Assembly: GCF_003346865.1 (NCBI RefSeq)
Contig: NZ_QDKL01000001.1
Coordinates: forward strand, 868,001 to 932,000
Direction of reading: 5' to 3'
Origin: Halobacteriovorax vibrionivorans
Lineage (GTDB): Bacteria; Bdellovibrionota; Bacteriovoracia; Bacteriovoracales; Bacteriovoracaceae
Length of the DNA stretch: 64,000 nucleotides
The notes beneath the pieces are model-generated. The model ran no database searches. It had not been told where the DNA came from and worked only from the letters and a program-made list of their open reading frames with translations. Position numbers and translations under genes: made by a program. Below are positions 1-8,935 of the stretch, piece by piece; position 1 is the first letter of the stretch; every line of letters begins with the position of its first letter.

Positions 1-88
1 CGAAGTCAGTCTTAGAACGATTTTCACTTTCGAAAATGTTTTTTATTTGGCCAAGGGCCTTTGATGTTACATTTAATAGCTCACTCAT
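1..88 (-). CDS. HesB/IscA-like iron-sulfur carrier, N-terminal fragment
   Basis: Only the first 29 codons lie in the window; the gene runs off the left edge on the minus strand. The ATG at 88 follows a clear AGAGG ribosome site (about 92-98). The peptide starts MSELLNVTSKALGQIKNIFE, which resembles the start of A-type Fe-S carriers (a short strand, then a helix of the type TxKAxxxIKxxxExE). The cysteines that would prove the family are outside the window, so the call rests on N-terminal resemblance alone. It is transcribed divergently from the FHA gene. Confidence 0.45.
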   Translation of the reverse strand, partial: MSELLNVTSKALGQIKNIFESENRSKTDF

Positions 89-175
89 ATAAACCTCTGA
101 AATTACGTAGGTAATTATATCCAATACCTGTATTATATCATATTGGTGATATACTTTATATAGGAGTATCAAGCA

Positions 176-730
176 ATGTCTATCTCATTAGTTATTAAAT
201 GTGGTGAAAATACGGCCAAATTTTTGATCAAACCAAAAATCACTTTTGGGCGATCAAAGTCGGCAGTAGATATATCAGTAGATGATAAGAAAATATCATC
301 AAAACACCTTGAAATTACACACGAAAAAAAAAATGAGATAATAGTTAAGGACCTTAACTCTACAAATGGTACCTTCATCAATAACAAGAAAATCGAAGGG
401 CCCCATAGGCTCTATGTCTATGAAACTGTAAGAATAGGAAATTGCTATATTACAATATGTCTTGATGACTTAACTGAGCTCGAACTTAAATCTCTCACCC
501 GACCGATCGAAGAGCATTTTGAAAATGGTGAAGTGACACAGACCAATACGAATCTTGCCGATCAAACAAGCTTTTTGGCCATAAATAATAAATTAAGTCT
601 GCAAAGCCCAAAGCTTCGCGGAGATATTAAGAAGAAAGCACAAACTAAAAAGCCAGCTAAGAAAAAGAAACCAAAAGAGCCTGAAGAGGATAAAACTGTC
701 ATGACTAAAATCATGAAGTTTTTCAAATAA
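176..730 (+). CDS. FHA-domain protein with lysine-rich tail
   Basis: A 184-residue cytosolic protein with an N-terminal forkhead-associated domain (about residues 1-90), a phosphothreonine-binding module. The conserved FHA residues are visible: GR at 25-26, SSKH at 41-44 and the STNGTF loop at 62-67. Residues 150-184 are strongly basic (runs of KKK and PAKKKK) and end in MTKIMKFFK, so the tail may bind nucleic acid or membrane. There is no kinase or phosphatase next to it, so the phosphorylated partner is unknown. A TAGGAG ribosome site lies about 10 nt upstream. It converges with the adenosyltransferase gene, with only 5 bp between the two stop codons and no terminator hairpin. Confidence 0.85.
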   Translation: MSISLVIKCGENTAKFLIKPKITFGRSKSAVDISVDDKKISSKHLEITHEKKNEIIVKDLNSTNGTFINNKKIEGPHRLYVYETVRIGNCYITICLDDLTELELKSLTRPIEEHFENGEVTQTNTNLADQTSFLAINNKLSLQSPKLRGDIKKKAQTKKPAKKKKPKEPEEDKTVMTKIMKFFK

Positions 731-735
731 GACTC

Positions 736-1287
736 TTACTTATTTGGTACCCAAGCAACATCCTTAATATTTTCAATCTTATTTAGAAATCTTGCTACAA
801 TAAAGAAATAGTCAGATAAGCGATTTAGATATTCTAAATCGATTCTTTCAACATCACCTAAGTCCACGGCCTGTCTTTCTACTTCACGAGTTTTAGTACG
901 ACAGATATGAATATGAGAAGCGGCAACACCTCCCCCAGGTAGAATAAAGTACTTCAATGGATCAACGATAGTATCGAAGTAATCGATTTCTTCTTCTAAG
1001 TGGATTAACTCATCTTCTTTTAGCTTAGGTAAATTGTAATTTTCACGGTCCTCTTTTAGACTCGCAAAGTTGGACCCAAGGACAAAGATATTGTCCTGGA
1101 TCCTTTTAAATGTATTTTTCAATCGTACTTCTTGAATATAACAAAGAGATAAACCGATATAGCTATTTAGCTCATCCAAGTTTCCATAAAGGTTTATTCT
1201 AGCACTTGCTTTAGAAACACGTTGTCCACCAACTAGACTAGTCTCACCCTTATCACCTGTTCGAGTATATAGCTTAGATTTCTTCAT
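736..1287 (-). CDS. PduO-type cob(I)alamin adenosyltransferase
   Basis: A 183-residue ATP:cob(I)alamin adenosyltransferase of the PduO family, which makes adenosylcobalamin from cob(I)alamin and ATP. The family signature YTRTGDKGETSL is at residues 7-18, followed by the helical-bundle motif GNLDELNSYIGL (35-46). Later motifs include LPGGG (116-120) and the R..ER..V segment around 130-140. Its ATG overlaps the TAA of icmF by one base (TAATG), so the two are translationally coupled. That pairing makes sense because IcmF needs adenosylcobalamin; the enzyme probably makes and hands over the cofactor. Length is normal for the family. Confidence 0.93.
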   Translation of the reverse strand: MKKSKLYTRTGDKGETSLVGGQRVSKASARINLYGNLDELNSYIGLSLCYIQEVRLKNTFKRIQDNIFVLGSNFASLKEDRENYNLPKLKEDELIHLEEEIDYFDTIVDPLKYFILPGGGVAASHIHICRTKTREVERQAVDLGDVERIDLEYLNRLSDYFFIVARFLNKIENIKDVAWVPNK

Positions 1288-4200
1288 TACATATTCCTTC
1301 TATATTTCCCACCAATCTCATATAGAAGATTTGTGATTTCACCTAATGAACAATAATTTACCGTCTCGATTAATTCTTCGAAAATATTTCCTCCAGAAAG
1401 TGCAACTTCTCTTAGGCGATTAAGCGCGTCTTCTGATTTATTTTTATTTCTTTCTTTGAAGTCATTGAGTCTAGCAATTTGTCCTTTCTTTTCTTCATCA
1501 CTACAGCGAGATAATTCAATTTCTTGATTTAGTTGCTCGTCAATATTATCGGCGATGTAAGTATTCACACCAATAATTGGTAGCTCACCTGAGTCTTTAA
1601 GAGTTTCATAATGAAGTGACTCTTCTTGAATCTTAGATCTCTGATACATACTTTCCATTGCACCAAGAACACCACCTTTGTCTGAGATTCTCTCAAATTC
1701 AGAAAGAATAGCTTCTTCAACAAGACCAGCTAACTCTTCAATTACGTAAGCTCCTTGCATTGGATTATCAGACTTATTAAGACCGAATTCACGGTTGATA
1801 ATCATTTGAATTGCCATTGCACGACGAACAGACTCTTCAGTTGGAGTCGTAATCGCTTCATCATATGCATTTGTATGAAGAGAGTTACAATTATCTGAAA
1901 GTGCAAGATAAGCTTGTAGAGTTGTTCTAATATCGTTGAAATCAATCTCTTGAGCATGAAGTGAACGACCAGATGTTTGAATATGATACTTAAACTTCTG
2001 AGCCTTATCATTTGCTCCATACTTATTACGCATTGTAATCGCCCAAATCTTTCTAGCAACTCGACCGATTACTGAATATTCAGGATCTAATCCATTAGAG
2101 AAGAAGAAAGATAAGTTTTGAGAGAACTCATCTATATTTAATCCACGAGCTAAGTAGTACTCAACAAATGTGAATCCGTTTGCCAGTGTGAAAGCAACTT
2201 GTGTAATTGGATTCGCACCAGCTTCTGCAATATGATAACCAGAAATTGAAACAGTATAATAATTTCTAATTTTTTGCTGACAGAAGTATTCTTGAACATC
2301 CCCCATCATTTTTAGTGCAAATTCTAGAGAGAAGATACAAGTATTTTGGGCCTGATCTTCTTTTAAAATATCTGCTTGAACTGTTCCACGAATTTGTTGA
2401 AGGATCGCCAAACGCTTATCTTTATCATAATAATCATCGCCCTTAAGTTTTTGTCTTAGGGCCGTATTAAGATAGAATGCCAGCATAATTGGTGCCGGTC
2501 CATTGATTGTCATTGAAACAGAAGTGTATGGATCTGAAAGATCAAAACCATCAAATAATAATTCCATATCCTCAACTGTTGCAATTGAAACACCTGCTTC
2601 GCCAATTTTACCAAAAATATCTGGACGTAAATCAGGGTCCTCTCCGTAAAGAGTTACAGAATCAAAAGCTGTTGAAAGACGCTTTGCCTTGTCATCTTTT
2701 GAAAGATAGTGAAAACGTTTATTAGTTCTTGCTGGTCCACCTTCACCTGCAAACATTCTCTTTGGATCTTCATCTGTACGCTTAAATGGGAAAATCCCAG
2801 CACCGTATGGGAAGAACCCTGGAAGGTTTACATTTCTAATGAACTTATACTGATCTACAATTGAGGTGAAATTTGGTGTTCCAACTTTTTGGATATCAAC
2901 ACCTGAAAGGGATTGATACTTAGTCGCTACGTTGAACTCACGATCACGAACCTTGTAAGTAAATGTTCCACTTTCATATTGCTTAAGAACGGATTGAAAT
3001 TGTTCTAATTCTTTTTCAACTTCTTCACCAAGTTCTTCTTTTAACTGAGTAAGCTTTTCTTCGATTTCTTTACTAGGAACAATTTTACTTGTGATCTCTA
3101 GGGCCTCAACATCACGTAGCTTTTCCATTCTCTCAAAAGTTTCTGAGTTATAGTCACGACTTGTTTTTGCAATTTCTCTTAAATAAAGAGCTCGCTCTGG
3201 TGGAATAATTCTAGTCTTATCGGTACGTGCACGATTGGCCTCAATTCCTTCCAGAGGTGCTTGATCGAAATCAAAAGTCTGTGCAATTGCTTGAAATAAT
3301 GCATTTACTCCAACGTCATTAAACTTAGATGCCATCGTTCCAAAGATTGGTAAATCTTCATCAGTTGGAGAACCTGGATGCCCAGCAAAGAGATTATGAT
3401 TGCGACGATATTGTTTTCTAATATCTCTCATTGAATCTTCTGAGCGAGGTTTTTCAAATTTATTTAAAACAACAAAGTCAGCTTGTTCAAGCATTTCGAT
3501 TTTTTCTAACTGAGTTGCGGCACCGTACTCAGGTGTCATTACATACATACACTTATCAGAAATCTTTGTGATCTCATCAGAAGCCTGACCAATACCTGAA
3601 GTTTCAACAATAATTAAATCAAAGTCTTGTTCCTTTAAAAAATTAACAGTCTTTTTGATTTGTGGTGAAAGCTCTGTTCCTGAGTCACGAGTTGCAAGGG
3701 ATCTAATATAGAAGTTTTCAAAGTTTGCAGACCCTAATCTAATACGATCTCCAAGTAGTGCCCCCTGTGTCTTTTTCTTTGTTGGATCAACTGAAATAAG
3801 AGCGACTTTCTTCTCTGGATAGAAGCGGTGAAATCTTAAAAGAGTTTCATCAATTAATGATGACTTACCGGCTCCACCTGTTCCCGTAATACCTAGAACT
3901 GGAATATTCTTTTCTGAAGATGGAATCTCAATTTCTGTCCCATCCTCAATTGCAGTAATAACCTTTGCAAGACTTGTCTTTGGCAGCTCTTTTTGCTTAG
4001 CATTTAAGTCAAAACCTTCCAGTGTCGAATGAGTTGCTCGCTCAATCATGTCATCAATGATGCCCTCAAGACCAAGCTTCATACCATCTTCTGGAGAATA
4101 GATTCTTGTAATTCCCTTTTCATGCAGGGCCTTAATCTCTTTTGGTGTGATAACTCCACCACCTCCGCCAAAAATACGTACATTAGAGGCACCAGCTTCA

Positions 4201-4436
4201 TCTAAGAGCTCTCTAACGTAGGCAAAGTACTCATTATGCCCACCTTGGTAAGAACTCAGTGCAACTGCATGAGCATCTTCATGTAATACAGCATCCACAA
4301 CTTCTTGCGCCGAGCGGTTATGGCCTAAATGAATTACCTCAACGCCTTTTGACTGAAGTAATCTTCTCATAATATTTATTGATACATCGTGACCATCAAA
4401 TAAGCTGGCCGCTGTGACAAATCTTAGTTTTCTCAC
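1287..4436 (-). CDS. icmF: Fused isobutyryl-CoA mutase IcmF (B12 domain, G-protein chaperone, mutase)
   Basis: A 1049-residue adenosylcobalamin enzyme interconverting isobutyryl-CoA and n-butyryl-CoA. Domain order is that of IcmF: B12-binding Rossmann domain (1-135, lower-ligand motif DGHDVS at 14-19), MeaB/MeaI-type GTPase (about 175-400, P-loop GTGGAGKS at 185-192), then the TIM-barrel mutase domain. Methylmalonyl-CoA mutases have an arginine in the VRNTYIF motif; here the same place reads AQNTCIF, and the early substrate loop reads FPFKR instead of carrying the MCM tyrosine. Both changes point to a non-carboxylated substrate such as isobutyryl-CoA, although related fusions can act on other branched acyl-CoAs. 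Start is GTG with AGGGG 7 nt upstream. First gene of an operon with the adenosyltransferase. Confidence 0.95.
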   Translation of the reverse strand: MRKLRFVTAASLFDGHDVSINIMRRLLQSKGVEVIHLGHNRSAQEVVDAVLHEDAHAVALSSYQGGHNEYFAYVRELLDEAGASNVRIFGGGGGVITPKEIKALHEKGITRIYSPEDGMKLGLEGIIDDMIERATHSTLEGFDLNAKQKELPKTSLAKVITAIEDGTEIEIPSSEKNIPVLGITGTGGAGKSSLIDETLLRFHRFYPEKKVALISVDPTKKKTQGALLGDRIRLGSANFENFYIRSLATRDSGTELSPQIKKTVNFLKEQDFDLIIVETSGIGQASDEITKISDKCMYVMTPEYGAATQLEKIEMLEQADFVVLNKFEKPRSEDSMRDIRKQYRRNHNLFAGHPGSPTDEDLPIFGTMASKFNDVGVNALFQAIAQTFDFDQAPLEGIEANRARTDKTRIIPPERALYLREIAKTSRDYNSETFERMEKLRDVEALEITSKIVPSKEIEEKLTQLKEELGEEVEKELEQFQSVLKQYESGTFTYKVRDREFNVATKYQSLSGVDIQKVGTPNFTSIVDQYKFIRNVNLPGFFPYGAGIFPFKRTDEDPKRMFAGEGGPARTNKRFHYLSKDDKAKRLSTAFDSVTLYGEDPDLRPDIFGKIGEAGVSIATVEDMELLFDGFDLSDPYTSVSMTINGPAPIMLAFYLNTALRQKLKGDDYYDKDKRLAILQQIRGTVQADILKEDQAQNTCIFSLEFALKMMGDVQEYFCQQKIRNYYTVSISGYHIAEAGANPITQVAFTLANGFTFVEYYLARGLNIDEFSQNLSFFFSNGLDPEYSVIGRVARKIWAITMRNKYGANDKAQKFKYHIQTSGRSLHAQEIDFNDIRTTLQAYLALSDNCNSLHTNAYDEAITTPTEESVRRAMAIQMIINREFGLNKSDNPMQGAYVIEELAGLVEEAILSEFERISDKGGVLGAMESMYQRSKIQEESLHYETLKDSGELPIIGVNTYIADNIDEQLNQEIELSRCSDEEKKGQIARLNDFKERNKNKSEDALNRLREVALSGGNIFEELIETVNYCSLGEITNLLYEIGGKYRRNM

Positions 4437-4606
4437 GGTAAACCCCTGAAATTATGTAAAGTAAAAATTATTATTTACTTAATCTTTTTACGTTCCAATA
4501 TTGCTAAAGGACTATACCTAATGTATTTTAATCAGGCAAAAATCCCTTTAATGATGCGTTGATATACGTTAAAATACTGTCTGTATTAAAGTATTAGGAA
4601 TTGCTA

Positions 4607-5047
4607 ATGAGCGAAGATGTTAAATTTTTAGTTGAGAACCCTTACCACTCAGCACGTTTTAAACCTGCGAGAAAAGGTAAAAAAGGTCCAAAACTACTTG
4701 CTGTTGTACACCAATCAGGTTGTACAGGTTGTGAAATCTGTATTCAAGGATGTCCAGTAGATTCAATTGAACTAGTTCCTGGGCCAAATCCAAATAACCC
4801 ACAATTTAATCAAACAGTTGAAATCGATCTAGCACGTTGTATCGGTTGTCAAAACTGTTCTCAAGATTGCCCTTGGGAAACGATTACAATGTATGAACAT
4901 AATGATGCATTTGCTATCTGGGGAAAAGAGACTCTAAAGTCAGAACTTTATATCTCAGAAGAAAGCTTAGATCAGCTTCATAATGAATACGGGATTAAAA
5001 AAGATTTACCAAGTGAAGAATCAAATAATGAAGAAGAGAGTGCTTAA
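4607..5047 (+). CDS. Dicluster 4Fe-4S ferredoxin-like protein
   Basis: A 146-residue soluble electron carrier with two CxxCxxCxxxCP motifs: C39, C42, C45, C49 and C78, C81, C84, C88, separated by a 28-residue linker. No signal peptide is seen. The N-terminal 30 residues are basic and the C-terminal 20 are acidic. The ATG at 4607 is preferred over an in-frame TTG at 4601 because TAGGAA lies 7 nt before the ATG. Its redox partner is not evident; it is divergent from icmF and overlaps the lspA stop codon by 4 bp. The second cluster arrangement and the W after the last CP resemble RnfB/NuoI-type ferredoxin domains, but nothing identifies a specific complex. Confidence 0.85.
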   Translation: MSEDVKFLVENPYHSARFKPARKGKKGPKLLAVVHQSGCTGCEICIQGCPVDSIELVPGPNPNNPQFNQTVEIDLARCIGCQNCSQDCPWETITMYEHNDAFAIWGKETLKSELYISEESLDQLHNEYGIKKDLPSEESNNEEESA

Positions 5048-5544
5048 GTATTAGCACTCTTCTTCTTTCCTTTATACTCAGTTAAGAAATAATCAATTAT
5101 ATAGATACCTGCTGCCACAGAAATGGATGCGTCTGCAACATTGAAAGCTGCAAAATGCCAGCCACCATAATAGAAATCAAACATATCAACAACGTAATCT
5201 AGTGATATACGATCAATTAGATTTCCCACGGCCCCTGCAAAGATCATTGAATAGGCAAGACATAGAAGATAGCTCTTCTTACGTGCATCCCAAATAAGAT
5301 AGACAAACCAAAAGCAAGCAATAACTGGAAGAATCTTAAAGAGAACCATTCTAACAACGTCCGGGAAGCTTCCTCCCATTCCGAATGCAACCCCTGGATT
5401 TCTAACATATGTTAAATTAAAAAAGCCTGGAATTACCTCAAGAGTTTCACCTAGTTTAAAACTTGATTGTATTGCGCCTTTTGAAAATTGATCTAAAAAT
5501 AAAATCCCTACAATAAGTAAGGTCATTTGCCATATTCGATTCAT
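5044..5544 (-). CDS. lspA: Lipoprotein signal peptidase (signal peptidase II)
   Basis: A 166-residue inner-membrane aspartyl protease that removes the signal peptide from prolipoproteins after lipidation. Four hydrophobic segments are visible (about 5-22, 65-85, 92-108, 133-152). The family motifs NPGVAFG (49-55), GNLIDR (107-112), VVDMFDF (118-124) and FNVADAS (134-140) are present, giving the expected catalytic aspartates D120 and D138. The ATG overlaps the stop of the upstream response-regulator gene (ATGA), so it is the last gene of a four-gene operon led by a degenerate M48 protein. The window encodes several lipobox proteins that would be its substrates. Confidence 0.96.
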   Translation of the reverse strand: MNRIWQMTLLIVGILFLDQFSKGAIQSSFKLGETLEVIPGFFNLTYVRNPGVAFGMGGSFPDVVRMVLFKILPVIACFWFVYLIWDARKKSYLLCLAYSMIFAGAVGNLIDRISLDYVVDMFDFYYGGWHFAAFNVADASISVAAGIYIIDYFLTEYKGKKKSANT

Positions 5545-7046
5545 TCGTAATATTCCTTAGGATTAATTTCGTATTTCTCAATTTTACGAAGTAACGTCTT
5601 CTTTGGAATATTCGCTTTTAGAGCAGTTTGATTAATCTTACCCTTATTGATCTTTAAAGCCTGAACAATAAACTCTTTCTCAAAGATATCTTTTGCCTGT
5701 GAAAAATTAAGCCTTAACTCACCATCTTCTTCTGTCGTCGCAAAAACAAATTGATAGCCTTGCGCACTTGCAATTAGCTTCTCATCTTGACCTGCGTCTG
5801 TAAGAACAGAGTCTTTAATCTCTTCATAATCGATAATTGTTTGTTCATCAGCATCATTAGATGATTCAACAGTTGCTGATTTACGAATCTTATCTGGTAG
5901 TGAAGAAGATTTGATTATGTCTCCGCTTTCAATAATAAAAGCATGCTCAATAACGTTTCTTAGTTCTCGAATATTTCCTGGCCAATCATGACTCTTCATA
6001 ATGGCCATCGCATCATCATCCAGTCCCGAAATACTGAGATGGTGAACATTGTTAAAATATTTAACGTAGTAATCTACAAGATGTGGAATATCTGAATTTC
6101 TTTCTCTTAATGGAGGTAGATAAACAGGAAGAACATTTAAACGATAAAATAAATCTTCTCTAAAAGTTCCGTCTTCAATCATTTTCTCAAAAGGCTTATG
6201 TGAAGCAGCAATGATTCTTACGTCACATTTAATTTCTCTGTTTGAACCAACAGGAGTGAACGAGCCTTCTTGAAGAACACGAAGTAGCTTTACTTGCATT
6301 GTAGGTGAAACATCACCAATCTCATCTAAGAAAAGTGTTCCACCGTCAGCAAATTGAAATTTACCAATCTTTCTTTCATTGGCACCAGTAAATGCACCTT
6401 TCTCGTGCCCAAATAATTCAGACTCAATTAAGTTCTCTGGTATCGCTGCAAGATTAATCGTTACAAACTTTTCATCTTTTCTTGGCCCATTATAGTGAAT
6501 GGCACGAGCAACAAGCTCCTTACCAGTACCTGACTCACCTCGAATAAGAACCGGTGTATTGACCTGTGCAAGTTTTCCAATTACGTTGAAAACCTTTTGC
6601 ATAACATCTGATTCACCAACAAATTTATTCTTAGTATCCCCAAGAGATAAAACTGGAGCAGAGAATCCAACTGTCTCAACTAGTGAGCGTGCTTTTAATG
6701 CTCGCTTAATTAAAGAAACTAAATTCTCAGAGCTAATTGGCTTCTCTAAGTAATTATAAGCACCTTCTTTAACGACCTTTACAGCATCAGTAACATTCGA
6801 ATATGCCGTTAAAATAATAACAATAACAGATGGGTCATGTTTTTTGATTTCAGTTAAGGCTTCAATCCCATCCATCTCTGGCATGTTAACATCCATAACA
6901 ACCAGGTCATATTTCGTTTTATAAACTGCACTTAGTGCTTCTTTTCCATTGTCTGCAACATCGACAGCGAAGTGATGAAATTCAAGAGCTTCCCTTACAG
7001 AACTCTGTAAAACCTTATCATCATCAACGACTAAAACCTTATGCAT
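5541..7046 (-). CDS. NtrC-family sigma-54-dependent response regulator
   Basis: A 501-residue activator with a receiver domain (phospho-acceptor D52 in VVMDVNMPEMDG), a central AAA+ domain (Walker A GESGTGKE at about 170-177, the sigma-54 contact loop GAFTGA at 217-222, Walker B LFLDEIGD) and a C-terminal Fis-type helix-turn-helix (NQTALKANIPKKTLLRKI). An acidic linker of about 60 residues separates AAA+ and HTH. I chose ATG 7046 over the in-frame GTG at 7052 because TTGGAG sits 5 nt before the ATG and abuts the GTG. It lies 11 bp after the CHASE2 kinase gene, so the kinase is its likely partner. Target promoters are not known. Confidence 0.94.
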   Translation of the reverse strand: MHKVLVVDDDKVLQSSVREALEFHHFAVDVADNGKEALSAVYKTKYDLVVMDVNMPEMDGIEALTEIKKHDPSVIVIILTAYSNVTDAVKVVKEGAYNYLEKPISSENLVSLIKRALKARSLVETVGFSAPVLSLGDTKNKFVGESDVMQKVFNVIGKLAQVNTPVLIRGESGTGKELVARAIHYNGPRKDEKFVTINLAAIPENLIESELFGHEKGAFTGANERKIGKFQFADGGTLFLDEIGDVSPTMQVKLLRVLQEGSFTPVGSNREIKCDVRIIAASHKPFEKMIEDGTFREDLFYRLNVLPVYLPPLRERNSDIPHLVDYYVKYFNNVHHLSISGLDDDAMAIMKSHDWPGNIRELRNVIEHAFIIESGDIIKSSSLPDKIRKSATVESSNDADEQTIIDYEEIKDSVLTDAGQDEKLIASAQGYQFVFATTEEDGELRLNFSQAKDIFEKEFIVQALKINKGKINQTALKANIPKKTLLRKIEKYEINPKEYYE

Positions 7047-7057
7047 ACGCACTCCAA

Positions 7058-8935
7058 TTATTTATTTAAAAATTTAATTAAAAAGCTTGTTCCTTCACCA
7101 ATTTGAGAGGTTACAGATATCTCTCCACCATGAAGTTCTACAAAGTATTTTACCAGATAAAGACCTAGACCGCTTCCCTTAATCGTATGAGAAGCATCGT
7201 TTTTAACCCGATAAAACTTCTCAAATATATTATCGACGTCATTTTGTCCCATACCAACGCCATTATCCGATATTTCAATATAAACCCAAGTATCATCATC
7301 CCAAGTTTTAATATCAATGACTTTGCCTATACCGGCATATTTAATTGAGTTTTCAACAATATTTGAAATAATTCTATTAACTAAGCTCGTGTCAATTTCG
7401 ATAGGAAATAATGGGCCTAATTCAGTATTGATTTTCATCTCTTTTGATCGCGCTAAATAACTTAAGCTATTTACACAATCATCAATTACTTTATTAACAT
7501 CCTTACTTTGTAGATTAAGAGAAATATTTCGTGATTCAACTTTAGTTAAATCTAAGATTGAAGTTATAAAATTATTTAATTCTTTAGTTGAATCAATTAT
7601 TGTTTTTAACCCTTCATGAACATACGTTTCACCACCACGATTTTTCTGCAACATATTGTCTGCAACACCTGCAATCTTGGCCACAGGGGTTTTTAAATCG
7701 TGTGACATTAATGAGATAAAGTTTTGTTTCAAATCTTCAACTCTTTTTAATAATTTAGTCTCTTCCTGAATTTTATAACGACGTTGATATTCACCAATGG
7801 CCCTAAAGGGAACCCAAATATAATAAACAACAAACACAGTAAGTAAGATGTGGGTTATATATAGCCAAAGTCCAAAAGCAATGAATATCAAATAAGAAAT
7901 CAGAATCGTACTAAAGATAATAGCAACTGTAGTTACAAGTCCTTTTACTGGCTGGATACGTGAGATAACAATTGAAAGAATGATACCAATTAGCATCGAA
8001 ATTAATTTTGTTACCCACATCGGTATTGCATAGACTAGCTTATTTTCTATAAGTGACTTAGTCATATTGGCATGTATTTCTAATTTTGGTGATCGCCTCT
8101 GATCTTTATCAAATGGAGTTTTAGCGTAATGACCAAGATTTGATATATAGGCGGGACCAATTAATACTATTTTTCCATTAAAATAGCCTGGCGGAATATT
8201 CCCAACAACAACCCTATGAACCGGTAGTTTTTCGACATGCTTAAGTTTGCGTAAGGGGTAACGAAACAAGCTAAAACTAGCGTCAGCTTCGGGCATATAA
8301 TATGCACTTTTTAGATTATTAAGAATTAGTGGCTCTTTACCATGAAGAATTCTCCACTCATTTGCCGTCCAAAAGCTTAATGTCTCTTCTCCTGATATAT
8401 TGAGAACCATTCTTCTTACAACATCATCTTTAGCAAATAGCTTACTATCAATATTAACAATTGCTGGAGAATAACCAAGATCTCGTAATTGTTGAGGAGG
8501 TAGTCTTTCCCCCCATGCGTCTAATTCAGTTCCATAACGATATAGGCCACCTTGTTTGACGTAGGCTTTAATTTCATCGTGAAGTAATTCTAAAGAGTTT
8601 GCTTCTCTCTCATTTAAAGGAGCTGAAAGATCTCCAAAGAAATTAATAATAGCAGGCTTATCTTTTAAAACCTTACGGAATAATTTTAAGTAAGTTGTAT
8701 AAGTATAGGGATAGCTCTCACCTAAAAACTCATCACTTTCTTCATCAATTTTTATAAGAACAATTCTGTCATCTTTATTTAGACTAAAGTCCGTTTTTAG
8801 ACGTAAGTCATAGAAGATTGCTTCAATCGTTGGAAATTTGTATTGGAAAAGAACCAAAAGAAAAACAATCGTAAAAAGCGCTGGATAATACTTTGTATAA
8901 TCCAAATCTTTAAAGAACTTAAAAACTTTCTTCAT
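7058..8935 (-). CDS. CHASE2-domain sensor histidine kinase
   Basis: A 625-residue membrane kinase. An N-terminal anchor (about 17-32) is followed by a large extracytoplasmic CHASE2 domain (about 35-300), three transmembrane helices (about 306-374), a short coiled coil and the kinase core. The phospho-accepting histidine is H412 in SLMSHDLKTP. The ATPase N-box NIVENSIKYA, the G1 box DNGVGMG, the F-box FEKFYRV and the G2 box GSGLGLYLVKY are all present, so it should be active. It overlaps the preceding gene by ATGA and is followed by the NtrC-type regulator. CHASE2 ligands are generally unknown; here the sensor may report envelope state, given the co-transcribed membrane protein and lspA. Confidence 0.93.
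   Translation of the reverse strand: MKKVFKFFKDLDYTKYYPALFTIVFLLVLFQYKFPTIEAIFYDLRLKTDFSLNKDDRIVLIKIDEESDEFLGESYPYTYTTYLKLFRKVLKDKPAIINFFGDLSAPLNEREANSLELLHDEIKAYVKQGGLYRYGTELDAWGERLPPQQLRDLGYSPAIVNIDSKLFAKDDVVRRMVLNISGEETLSFWTANEWRILHGKEPLILNNLKSAYYMPEADASFSLFRYPLRKLKHVEKLPVHRVVVGNIPPGYFNGKIVLIGPAYISNLGHYAKTPFDKDQRRSPKLEIHANMTKSLIENKLVYAIPMWVTKLISMLIGIILSIVISRIQPVKGLVTTVAIIFSTILISYLIFIAFGLWLYITHILLTVFVVYYIWVPFRAIGEYQRRYKIQEETKLLKRVEDLKQNFISLMSHDLKTPVAKIAGVADNMLQKNRGGETYVHEGLKTIIDSTKELNNFITSILDLTKVESRNISLNLQSKDVNKVIDDCVNSLSYLARSKEMKINTELGPLFPIEIDTSLVNRIISNIVENSIKYAGIGKVIDIKTWDDDTWVYIEISDNGVGMGQNDVDNIFEKFYRVKNDASHTIKGSGLGLYLVKYFVELHGGEISVTSQIGEGTSFLIKFLNK

Noticed and set aside
2507..2725. Plus-strand open frame inside icmF
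   Set aside because: Antisense shadow of a clearly coding gene with no ribosome site; many similar frames within other genes were left out for the same reason.
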